Shown piece after piece: positions 1-5,459 of a DNA stretch of 5,459 nt. Each line of letters begins with the position of its first letter. Position 1 is the first letter of the stretch. The stretch is from the NCBI GenBank assembly GCA_016550485.1, contig JABXGV010000221.1:1-5459 (forward strand), written 5' to 3'. This DNA comes from an archaeon (GTDB taxonomy: Archaea; Asgardarchaeota; Hermodarchaeia; Hermodarchaeales; Hermodarchaeaceae). The notes under the pieces were generated by a model. It saw only the letters and a program-made list of their open reading frames with translations. It made no database searches and was not told the origin of the DNA. The translations under genes were made by a program, and so were the position numbers.

Positions 1-4
1 AACT

Positions 5-13
5 AAAAGGAGG
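5..13 (+). promoter_or_regulatory. Shine-Dalgarno site of the KaiC-like gene
   Basis: The run AAAAGGAGG ends 8 nt before the GTG at position 22. It contains the full GGAGG core complementary to the 3' end of 16S rRNA. This site is what supports the GTG start; no in-frame ATG lies nearby. The promoter itself lies left of the window. Confidence 0.8.
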
Positions 14-21
14 CTAGCATA

Positions 22-708
22 GTGAGTGATCTTATTCAGGTGAGTTTTGCGCCCACTGGTACCCTGCAGTTTCCTCGCGGTTCTCAGCTGCTCCTAATTG
101 GTCCTCCAGGCACCGTTAAAGCTAGCTTCGCCATCCGGTATCTCAGCAGCCGCCTCAAACAGAATGAGCTCGGAGTCTACGCAACAACAGTATGGACGCC
201 CAAGCAGGTGAGGGAGGCTGCCATCGGCTATTGTGGAAAGGTGAAGGCTAAACTGCTGCGAGTCGTCGATGGGGTTTCCTGTGTGACGTCACAAGCCTCC
301 GAGGAACCCCTCGCCTTCCAAAGTCTCTTTAACATGAACCTGATAAGCCTCACCCTCCTCCAAACCATGTCAGATCTGGAAAACGGGCATCTCTGCATCG
401 ATAGCCTCTCAACCCTCATGACATACTCCGACCCTTCAGCGGTTCTCAAGTTCTATCAGGTCCTCAGCGCACGGGCTAAGGACTCCCGAATAACAGGCAT
501 TTACCTACTTGAAGAAGGTGTACATGACCCTGCAATCGTCGCTGCCCTGCGCTTCTCCGCCGATGGTGTGTTAGAAGTCCGAGAAATCGAGGTGAACGGA
601 GCACTTCGCCACTTGATTCGCTTGTCTTATGTTCGCGGACACCGCGTCAATAACCATTGCCTCTTGTTCTCAGAGAAAGAACCCTATGAAGAATTCACTG
701 TGGAGTAA
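22..708 (+). CDS. KaiC/RadA-like RecA-superfamily protein with degenerate ATPase motifs
   Basis: A 228-residue single-domain protein of the KaiC-like RecA fold (COG0467 type), probably a cytoplasmic signalling or regulatory protein. A P-loop-like segment GPPGTVKA lies at residues 27-34, after a beta strand (LLLIG). A Walker B-like strand HLCIDSLS has its Asp at 127. The C-terminal half carries the typical helix-strand run around residues 168-187 (HDPAIVAALRFSADGVLEV) and a late RGHRV strand at 205-209. The P-loop is damaged: the Gly before Lys is Val32, and the Ser/Thr after Lys is Ala34. The segment where KaiC-like proteins have paired catalytic Glu residues (usually 'GLYVSLEE') reads GVYATTVW at 51-58, with no Glu. 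Known members of the family bind ATP; that this copy is a weak or non-hydrolysing version is inference. The GTG start is supported by a strong ribosome site. It converges on the phosphoribosyltransferase gene with 19 nt between the stops. Family assignment is fairly sure; the precise role is unknown. Confidence 0.85.
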   Translation: MSDLIQVSFAPTGTLQFPRGSQLLLIGPPGTVKASFAIRYLSSRLKQNELGVYATTVWTPKQVREAAIGYCGKVKAKLLRVVDGVSCVTSQASEEPLAFQSLFNMNLISLTLLQTMSDLENGHLCIDSLSTLMTYSDPSAVLKFYQVLSARAKDSRITGIYLLEEGVHDPAIVAALRFSADGVLEVREIEVNGALRHLIRLSYVRGHRVNNHCLLFSEKEPYEEFTVE

Positions 709-727
709 TAATCAAAGACAGGAGCTG

Positions 728-1336
728 CTACCCTTCGCTTTGACGCCGAAGCCAGCGCTTGTAGAAATATCTGATATACGTTTCGGGTAATCCGAATTTC
801 AGTAATCGCTCCTCAATTCGGTCATCGGGAATCTTCTCTCGTCTCAGTAGTGTAGCAAGGCTAATCGTGAACTCGGCAACTTCCCAGGGATAGACGACCC
901 ATGCGTCGGTTTCTTTCATGTAGAAGTCAGGCACTGTTTCAGCTTGGGGTTTGACGTGCAGACAGGCACTTCTGATTTCCTCAAAGCCTAGCGACTTCAA
1001 GTGCTCCAAGGCGAGTTTCAGGCTCTTCCCCGTATCAACGATGTCATCAACCACCAGCGGCTGCCTCCACGCCTTATACGCGGCAAGGGGCTGGGTGAGC
1101 CGAGGGGCACCATCTCGCTCCTCTATTCCATGATAGAATTCCACTCGTAATGTGGAAAGGTCCTTGGAAAAGAAGTCCGAGAGGATTCTAGCTGGAATCC
1201 ATCCGCCACGGGCTAAGCCGATAATAACATCAGGTGTGTATCCAGACTCGACCACCTTCTGGTAAATGCGGAAGCAAAGTTCGTGGCATTGATCCCAATG
1301 CAGTACCTCAAACTCTGTAGCCATCTTGGATCCCAC
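728..1336 (-). CDS. Phosphoribosyltransferase, archaeal GPT/COG2236 type (probable purine salvage)
   Basis: A 202-residue type I phosphoribosyltransferase, which would transfer the phosphoribosyl group of PRPP to a nucleobase in the cytoplasm. The PRPP-binding loop is clear at residues 94-105 (LVVDDIVDTGKS), with the two acidic residues and the DTGKS turn. The pyrophosphate loop is GLARGGWIPAR at 40-50. The segment WVVYPWE at 146-152 resembles the hood region of the archaeal xanthine/hypoxanthine-guanine group, so a purine base is the likely substrate; this is inferred from the family. A basic helical tail follows (160-202, ending KRWLRRQ). All catalytic motifs are intact and the length is normal for the COG2236 group. 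The start is uncertain: GTG at 1336 has AGGA 6 nt upstream, while the in-frame ATG at 1324 gives MATEFEVLHW, a more usual N-terminus, with a weaker GGGA. A TATA-like box near 1365 would place transcription start around 1338, which fits either. Confidence 0.9.
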   Translation of the reverse strand: MGSKMATEFEVLHWDQCHELCFRIYQKVVESGYTPDVIIGLARGGWIPARILSDFFSKDLSTLRVEFYHGIEERDGAPRLTQPLAAYKAWRQPLVVDDIVDTGKSLKLALEHLKSLGFEEIRSACLHVKPQAETVPDFYMKETDAWVVYPWEVAEFTISLATLLRREKIPDDRIEERLLKFGLPETYIRYFYKRWLRRQSEG

Positions 1337-1360
1337 GAAGCATCCTAAACCGGAGCTCGA

Positions 1361-1368
1361 TATTAAAA
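1361..1368 (-). promoter_or_regulatory. Putative archaeal TATA box of the phosphoribosyltransferase gene
   Basis: On the minus strand the sequence reads TTTTAATA inside the A/T-only run AATTTTAATAT, flanked by GC-richer sequence. Its centre is about 28 nt upstream of the GTG at 1336 and about 40 nt upstream of the ATG at 1324. With the usual archaeal TATA-to-start spacing of roughly 26 nt, the transcript would begin near 1338 and have a very short leader. No factor-B element can be defined with certainty. Confidence 0.4.
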
Positions 1369-1416
1369 TTGCCCAGTATCGACCTCAAGAGTGTTACGAT
1401 AAATAAGCTTGACGTA

Positions 1417-1569
1417 TCAGTCCCTGGGGCTTGCTCTAATGTCTACTGTCTCATCTTCAGCATCTAGCCAGTGCACAGAATCTGAGCCACACTCCGGGCA
1501 GGGATGATCAAAGCCCATCCAGCAGTAGTGACATCGTTCACACTCTTGCCAATGAAAGATTAGCTGCAT
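1417..1569 (-). CDS. Small zinc-ribbon protein (50 aa)
   Basis: A 50-residue ORF starting at ATG 1569 and ending in TGA. It encodes an N-terminal MQLIFHWQE followed by a rubredoxin/zinc-ribbon knuckle pair: C10-x2-C13, then ten residues, then C24-x2-C27-G. The pattern 'CxxCxYxW...CPxCGS' is typical of small archaeal zinc ribbons; here it reads CERCHYCW and CPECGS. C16 is an additional cysteine. The last 15 or so residues are acidic. GGTGA at 1573-1577 fits the anti-Shine-Dalgarno and ends 3 nt before the ATG, an acceptable register for that part of the 16S tail. It lies between the archaeosortase gene and the phosphoribosyltransferase gene on the same strand, 80 nt before the latter. A protein-, nucleic-acid- or metal-binding role is possible; the function is not known. 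The paired CxxC knuckles plus ribosome site make it convincing despite its size. Confidence 0.65.
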   Translation of the reverse strand: MQLIFHWQECERCHYCWMGFDHPCPECGSDSVHWLDAEDETVDIRASPRD

Positions 1570-1572
1570 AAC

Positions 1573-1595
1573 TCACCAGACTCCAGTTATTTTAA
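1573..1595 (-). promoter_or_regulatory. Putative TATA box and Shine-Dalgarno of the zinc-ribbon gene
   Basis: On the minus strand a TATA-like TTAAAATA lies at 1595-1588, about 22 nt upstream of the ATG at 1569, and GGTGA lies at 1577-1573. The TATA spacing would give a transcript starting very close to the start codon, so it may be nearly leaderless, in which case the Shine-Dalgarno would matter only on a longer read-through transcript from the archaeosortase gene. Assigned from pattern and spacing only. Confidence 0.3.
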
Positions 1596-1620
1596 GGGCG
1601 CACAGGACCTAGCACGCCAG

Positions 1621-1660
1621 AGCACTTGGATAAACAATCTCAGCCTTTCCAACAAGTGCT
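1621..1660. repeat. Perfect 8-bp inverted repeat in the gene-free gap
   Basis: AGCACTTG at 1621-1628 is repeated as its exact reverse complement CAAGTGCT at 1653-1660, with a 24-nt spacer. The half-site core recurs nearby as CACTTG at 1694-1699, and AGCAC also occurs at 1611-1615. The right arm is followed by TTTTAAT on the plus strand. It is the main feature of the 176-nt stretch 1570-1745, in which I see no gene and no RNA gene. It could be an operator-like site or a weak stem-loop; neither can be decided from sequence alone. Confidence 0.35.
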
Positions 1661-1700
1661 TTTAATAGCTGAGAGAGAGCGGGATAAGTAAAACACTTGC

Positions 1701-1710
1701 TTAAAAAGAA
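1701..1710 (-). terminator. Possible T-tract terminator of the archaeosortase gene
   Basis: On the minus strand, TTCTTTTTAA begins 36 nt after the archaeosortase stop codon. Archaeal RNA polymerase often terminates at T-rich tracts without a stable hairpin. A weak imperfect stem (CGG/CCG with a mismatch, 1713-1730) lies just before it. The tract is short, so the call is tentative. Confidence 0.25.
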
Positions 1711-1745
1711 TACGGTTAGCGATATAGCCGAATCCTTTCAAGGTC

Positions 1746-2369
1746 TTACGTGGTTGTTTCTTTGGTCTTCGGGGGGAACAGGTAGAAGAGCATGTCCTCA
1801 TACGTTTCAATGAATCCAGGTAACAGCCAGATAGCCACCAGGCACAGGACAAAGACACCGGCAACACCAAGTACAAAGGACATGGGGTAATGAGCTAGCT
1901 CCCAGGGCAGGATCCCCATCTCGACCAGCCAGATCTCGTAGACAACCCTGAGCACATTCGCTATAAAGAGTATCACAGAGACGACCGCCATCGCTAGGCC
2001 CTTCCGCCGCCAGGTCCCCCGGGGCAGGGGGAAGATTAGCCCCGAAAACACCGCGATGACCTGTACCCCTGTACAGTCCTTGATGATTTGATAACTGTGA
2101 CCCACAGTGTTCCCAACGAACACTCCATAATTCGCCCAGTCCACGACGAAGGGTAATGGCAATCCCAAGCCGTTGAGCATGACAGAAGACAAATACGCAG
2201 TGGGAATAGCCAGATAGAAAGAGAAGTAGATGTCAGGCAGAAAATATACGATAACCGCAACTAAAATAGCGATGACAATGTAGAGAATAAGCTCTCTCGG
2301 AGATGGTCTAGCTGTGTCCTCAACCGCGTCTCGTCCTTCACTCCTCGTCGTTTGCTCCTTCGTCGTCAT
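1746..2369 (-). CDS. Archaeosortase/exosortase family membrane transpeptidase
   Basis: A 207-residue polytopic membrane protein of the archaeosortase/exosortase family. These enzymes cleave the C-terminal sorting signal of secreted proteins near the outer membrane face and are thought to attach them to a lipid. The family triad is visible: Cys99 in DCTGVQ (like the usual C-[ST]-G), Arg141 in ANVLR (the N-x-x-R motif) and His160 in ELAHYP. The hydrophobic segments are roughly residues 27-45, 48-70, 100-115, 125-148 and 163-184, with charged hydrophilic tails at both ends. The length is near that of a minimal archaeosortase with no extra domain. ATG 2369 is the only reasonable start: the frame closes with a stop shortly upstream and the next Met (64) would remove the first helices. 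No close Shine-Dalgarno is seen; an AGTAAAAG run near 2404 could be a weak TATA box. No substrate with a C-terminal sorting signal is encoded in the window. Family is sure; the archaeosortase subclass is not assigned. Confidence 0.88.
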   Translation of the reverse strand: MTTKEQTTRSEGRDAVEDTARPSPRELILYIVIAILVAVIVYFLPDIYFSFYLAIPTAYLSSVMLNGLGLPLPFVVDWANYGVFVGNTVGHSYQIIKDCTGVQVIAVFSGLIFPLPRGTWRRKGLAMAVVSVILFIANVLRVVYEIWLVEMGILPWELAHYPMSFVLGVAGVFVLCLVAIWLLPGFIETYEDMLFYLFPPKTKETTT

Positions 2370-2514
2370 AGGCTTCTCTATCCTACTCGTCGGTGGTGCC
2401 TTTTACTTCCTCGGCAACCCCTTTCTAGGCGAGCTCTTTGTATTGCTGGGGGTCTTTTTCTTAGCGCTCACATTGGTGTGCTTCTTTGCTGCTCGCCGCC
2501 AGCGAAGTAGGTAG
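2314..2514 (+). CDS. Possible two-helix membrane microprotein
   Basis: A 66-residue ORF starting at GTG 2314 with two strongly hydrophobic segments, about residues 10-33 and 38-60, separated by a short GNPFLGE turn and ending in the basic tail RRQRSR. This topology, both ends cytoplasmic by the positive-inside rule, is typical of small archaeal membrane proteins of unknown function. GGAG at 2299-2302 lies 11 nt upstream of the GTG, a rather long spacing, and no other in-frame start exists after the stop at 2281. Its first 56 nt are antisense to the start of the archaeosortase gene, but the remaining 145 nt cover a stretch with no other gene. The pyrimidine-rich strand could yield a hydrophobic frame by chance, so its reality is uncertain. 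I do not recognise a family. Confidence 0.4.
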   Translation: MSSTASRPSLLVVCSFVVIGFSILLVGGAFYFLGNPFLGELFVLLGVFFLALTLVCFFAARRQRSR

Positions 2515-2576
2515 AGGAAACCCTCTAAGAACCTTATTAGCCTATTGTCCTTTCAAATGAACCGAGCGAAGGGATG

Positions 2577-5459
2577 CTATTTCGGTCTGGGCAGGAGGAT
2601 AATCAGGATGGTACCATCGGCTCCACTGTCAGGGGTGGATTCCTGGGTCCAAACCTTGCCTCCATACCGTGTCACTATCCGTTCTACGAGGGTAAGGCTA
2701 ATCCCCACATCCAGTGCCAAAGGGTCGCCAGTAACCTTTCCAAGATACTCTGTTCGGTCTTCGGATGCGCTAGGGGGCACTCGGTCCTTGAAAAGAATTT
2801 GGAGAAATCCCTTAGACTCGGCAGGGCCAACCTTTAGATCTACTCTGACCCTTTTCTGTCGGTCGGATTTCAGGGCTCGGTAGAGGAGGTTATAGAAGAG
2901 GTCAAAGAGAAGAGAATCCGCTAGAACCAAGTGCTTTCCCGTTTCTATGTTGGTCTCTAGTTGCAAGGTCTTCTCTGGTATGGTTTTCTCTAGGGATGCT
3001 ATAGCAGATTGAAGTGCCACTGCAATATCCCTTACCTCAAATTCAGGAATCTCGGTTTTGACCCTAGATAGCCTTCTCATCCGAGCGATGAGCGCAGTAC
3101 TCCGAGTGACCTGTGATAACGCGAGCTCCACGAGTTCCCCCAATCCCTCAGGGAGGGTTGGGTCTCTAAGCTGAAGCTCTAACACCGACAAAATCCCCTG
3201 GTTGACGTTAATGAGGTCATGAACCATCAGGTCATTGAGGAACTCGATGCGGTCTTGCTCAGCCTCAAGCTGCGCCTGCGCCTCTTTGATTGAAGTAATA
3301 TCTAGAAGCACAGCTTGGAATCCATCGGGTTTCCCGTCCTTTGTGAGGACAGTACTGGTTACGTGATAGTGGAAGGCGGTGCCATCCTTGCGAAGCCCCC
3401 GCCCCTCCAAGCCAGCTTCAAGGGTTTTACCTTGCCTAATTGCCTCCCCAAACTGATGTATCATTCTTTCTCTTTCATCTGGGTGGATTAGTCTAGCAAA
3501 TTTGGTCCCCACAAGTTCAGCTGGGCTGTACCCAAAGAGCCTTGCACCATAGGCGTTACACATCGTGACTTCGCCTTGGGTATCCACCAGAAAGATGCCT
3601 GCAACCGTGTTCTCATAGAGCAGGCGGTACTGTTCCTGGCGTTCGCGAAGTATGGCGAGGGTCTCTTGCCGTTCCCTGATGTCTCTGCCCATTGCGAGAA
3701 GAGCTCGTGGTGTCCCATCGGTGTCAAGAATAGGCGCTGCAGTCAGCTCCATAGGAATAATGGTCCCGTCCTTGTTGCGGATACGGAATTCAACAGCATT
3801 TACAGTTCCCTGCTGGAGCAGTCGCTGCATCTCCCGCATAGCGCGTGGCTGATCCTCTGGGACAAGGAGCTCAAAGGAATTCATACCGACAAGTTCCTCA
3901 CGAGAATAGCCATGCAGTTTCACGCACTGCTCGTTCACCATAAGGATACGACCCTGCAAGTCAGTCATCATGATGGCCTCAGGTGAGGCCTCCACCATGG
4001 TGCGATATTCAGTTTCCACCTCCTTATGCTCCGTGACATCAATCGCATAGAGTTGCAGCGCTGGTGCTCTTTGGTATTCAATGCGGTGCGCAAACACCTG
4101 TACATGACGGATGTCCTTATCCTTCCTCACCATCCGGATGATACGAGGGAATGATGGTGCCCCTTGGATGAGTTCGCCAAAGCGTTGTCTTAATGGCGCA
4201 TAATCCTCTGGGGGAACAATGTTTCTAATCGATTCAGCAGAGAAAGCAATTAGCTGGTCAGGAGCATAGCCCAGCATCTCTGCAAAGGCAGGGTTCGCAA
4301 AGACAATTCGAGGAGGATCATCCTGAATGATAGCAAGCCCCTGCATTGATTGCTCAACCAAGTATCGGTACTTCTCTTCAGATTCCCGGATAACATCAGC
4401 TGCTTCCACTCGTTCTGTGATATTCCGGAAAATCCCTCTAAAGCCCATTACACGGTGCTGCTCATCAAAGACCGGGCGCCCCCCTCCCTCAAGAATCACC
4501 CTTTGGCCGGTCCTGTGTGTGAACCTGTAGACAAGATTTTCAAAGGGTTTACCTTTCAGAACGTACTGACCATAGGCTGCCTTGGCTGGCGGGCCATCTT
4601 TTTCAATCATGAAATCAAAGAGTGAACGCCCAAGCATCTGGCCAGCTGTGATGCCCAGAAACCCTTCAATGGCATTATTCGAGTACGTCACCTTACCCTC
4701 AGAGTCCAGTTCCACGACCCAGTCCGACGTTCCTTCGACGAGCGCCCTAAACTTAGCTTCAGACGCTGCAAGCTGTCCCTGCGTATGTTTTCGCTCAGTG
4801 ATATCCTCCATAGACCCTTCATAATAGAGTACTTTCCCACTCTTATCACAGATGGCTCTCGCATGGAGTACAACCCAAATTACGCGACCATCTGGAAGCT
4901 GAAACTGAACTTCAAAATCACGGACTACTCCCTCACGATCCATTAGGTCTAACCATTGCTGCCGCATCTCAGGATTAACATAGAACTCTGTTGCCCTTCT
5001 AGCTAGGAGGGATTCCCGGTCTTTAACACCAAGCATCTCCACCAATGCCGGGTTGGCATCGATGATTTGCCCTTCAGGTGAAGTGATATAAAGCCCAATA
5101 GGAACATTATCAAAAAGCCCCCTATACCGCTCCTCCGATTCTTTAGCTGCTAGCTCTGCTTCTTTACGGTCCGTAATATCGATATAGCTAGCTTGGATTG
5201 CTGGTTTCCCTAAATACTCGATAACCTGAACGGCTAGTTCTGCCCAATAGACCGAGTCATCCTTTCGTAACATACGGATTGTATAGTGTGCTGGAACCGG
5301 CTTACCTGCAAAGCGATCCTGGAAATACTTCATAACCTTCTCCCGGTCCTCAAGGTGTATGCCTTCCCAGAGCATTGAAGATGGGAGAGCTAGAATCTCC
5401 TCTATTGTGTATCCGGTAATTCTCTCTATGGCAGGATTGGCAAAAACAACCCGTTCATC
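2577..5459 (-). CDS. Multi-PAS sensor histidine-kinase-like protein, 5' end outside window
   Basis: The frame is open from the right window edge to TAG at 2577, giving 960 visible residues; the true start lies beyond 5459. The ATG at 5375 is internal, because the 28 codons before it complete a PAS domain (FANPAIERITGY). Numbered from the window edge, six tandem PAS/PAC units lie at about 1-98 (partial), 112-223, 236-350, 363-478, 484-597 and 610-724, each ending in a D-I-T-x-R-like PAC motif. A dimerisation/phosphoacceptor helix follows at about 733-803 with the H-box VHDLINVNQ (His747), then a HATPase-like domain at 838-958. That domain is degenerate: the N-box Asn is Arg861 (NLLYRALK), the DxGxG G1 box is replaced by KDRVPPS (891-897), and the second Gly of the GxGL G2 box is Ser (GISL, 919-922). 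No membrane helix is seen, so the visible part is cytoplasmic. It would sense small ligands or redox state through PAS domains; whether it can phosphorylate itself is doubtful. No response regulator is nearby. Confidence 0.9.
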   Translation of the reverse strand, partial: DERVVFANPAIERITGYTIEEILALPSSMLWEGIHLEDREKVMKYFQDRFAGKPVPAHYTIRMLRKDDSVYWAELAVQVIEYLGKPAIQASYIDITDRKEAELAAKESEERYRGLFDNVPIGLYITSPEGQIIDANPALVEMLGVKDRESLLARRATEFYVNPEMRQQWLDLMDREGVVRDFEVQFQLPDGRVIWVVLHARAICDKSGKVLYYEGSMEDITERKHTQGQLAASEAKFRALVEGTSDWVVELDSEGKVTYSNNAIEGFLGITAGQMLGRSLFDFMIEKDGPPAKAAYGQYVLKGKPFENLVYRFTHRTGQRVILEGGGRPVFDEQHRVMGFRGIFRNITERVEAADVIRESEEKYRYLVEQSMQGLAIIQDDPPRIVFANPAFAEMLGYAPDQLIAFSAESIRNIVPPEDYAPLRQRFGELIQGAPSFPRIIRMVRKDKDIRHVQVFAHRIEYQRAPALQLYAIDVTEHKEVETEYRTMVEASPEAIMMTDLQGRILMVNEQCVKLHGYSREELVGMNSFELLVPEDQPRAMREMQRLLQQGTVNAVEFRIRNKDGTIIPMELTAAPILDTDGTPRALLAMGRDIRERQETLAILRERQEQYRLLYENTVAGIFLVDTQGEVTMCNAYGARLFGYSPAELVGTKFARLIHPDERERMIHQFGEAIRQGKTLEAGLEGRGLRKDGTAFHYHVTSTVLTKDGKPDGFQAVLLDITSIKEAQAQLEAEQDRIEFLNDLMVHDLINVNQGILSVLELQLRDPTLPEGLGELVELALSQVTRSTALIARMRRLSRVKTEIPEFEVRDIAVALQSAIASLEKTIPEKTLQLETNIETGKHLVLADSLLFDLFYNLLYRALKSDRQKRVRVDLKVGPAESKGFLQILFKDRVPPSASEDRTEYLGKVTGDPLALDVGISLTLVERIVTRYGGKVWTQESTPDSGADGTILIILLPRPK

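Noticed and set aside
709..727. Bidirectional terminator between the convergent genes
   Set aside because: The 19-nt spacer has no inverted repeat and no clear T tract on either strand.
1713..1730. Hairpin CGGTTA...TAGCCG as an intrinsic terminator
   Set aside because: On the coding (minus) strand the stem has a C-A mismatch leaving only three GC pairs in a row; kept only as context for the T tract.
1640..1876. 78-codon minus-strand frame overlapping the archaeosortase 3' end
   Set aside because: It is an out-of-frame reading of the archaeosortase C-terminal coding region running into the gap, with no domain or ribosome site.
2061..2076. Perfect 6-bp stem with 4-nt loop (CTGTAC/GTACAG)
   Set aside because: It falls exactly on the codons for the catalytic DCTGVQ motif of the archaeosortase, so the palindrome is explained by coding sequence.
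2081..2087. TGATGAT resembling a C box of a C/D guide RNA
   Set aside because: It lies inside the archaeosortase gene and no properly spaced D, C' and D' boxes were found.
3576..3986. 136-codon plus-strand frame inside the sensor gene
   Set aside because: It is antisense to well-conserved PAS repeats, has no recognisable domain and no ribosome site; it is a shadow.
5373..5375. ATG as start of the large sensor gene
   Set aside because: The 28 upstream codons to the window edge are open and encode the first half of a PAS core (FANPAIERITGY), so this Met is internal.

Overview
The window looks archaeal, of the Euryarchaeota or Thermoplasmatota type, though the lineage is an inference of low certainty. 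Four things point that way: a KaiC/RadA-like protein of the kind common in archaeal signalling, an archaeal-type GPT/COG2236 phosphoribosyltransferase, an archaeosortase-family membrane protein with its Cys/Arg/His triad, and a multi-PAS sensor whose kinase core has the archaeal-looking 'VHDLINVNQ' signature. Promoter elements also fit: A/T-rich TATA-like boxes lie about 22-29 nt upstream of two start codons, and a strong GGAGG Shine-Dalgarno precedes the first gene.

Layout, left to right. A KaiC-like gene (22-708, +) runs convergently into a phosphoribosyltransferase gene (728-1336, -), with 19 nt between them. Upstream of the phosphoribosyltransferase on the minus strand is a 50-residue zinc-ribbon gene (1417-1569, -), easily missed because it is so short. 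A 176-nt gene-free stretch with inverted repeats follows. Next comes the archaeosortase gene (1746-2369, -). Its first 56 nt overlap, head to head, a possible two-helix membrane microprotein (2314-2514, +). The right half (2577-5459, -) is one large multi-PAS sensor histidine-kinase-like gene whose 5' end lies beyond the window; the reading frame stays open to the last base.

The genes do not form one obvious pathway: nucleobase salvage, envelope protein processing and signal transduction sit side by side with sizeable gaps. The most notable shared theme is that both signalling proteins, the KaiC-like protein and the histidine-kinase-like sensor, have lost residues normally needed for ATP binding or hydrolysis. 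Either they work as non-catalytic sensors or scaffolds, or their nucleotide sites are strongly diverged. No tRNA, rRNA, CRISPR array, insertion sequence or origin was found.
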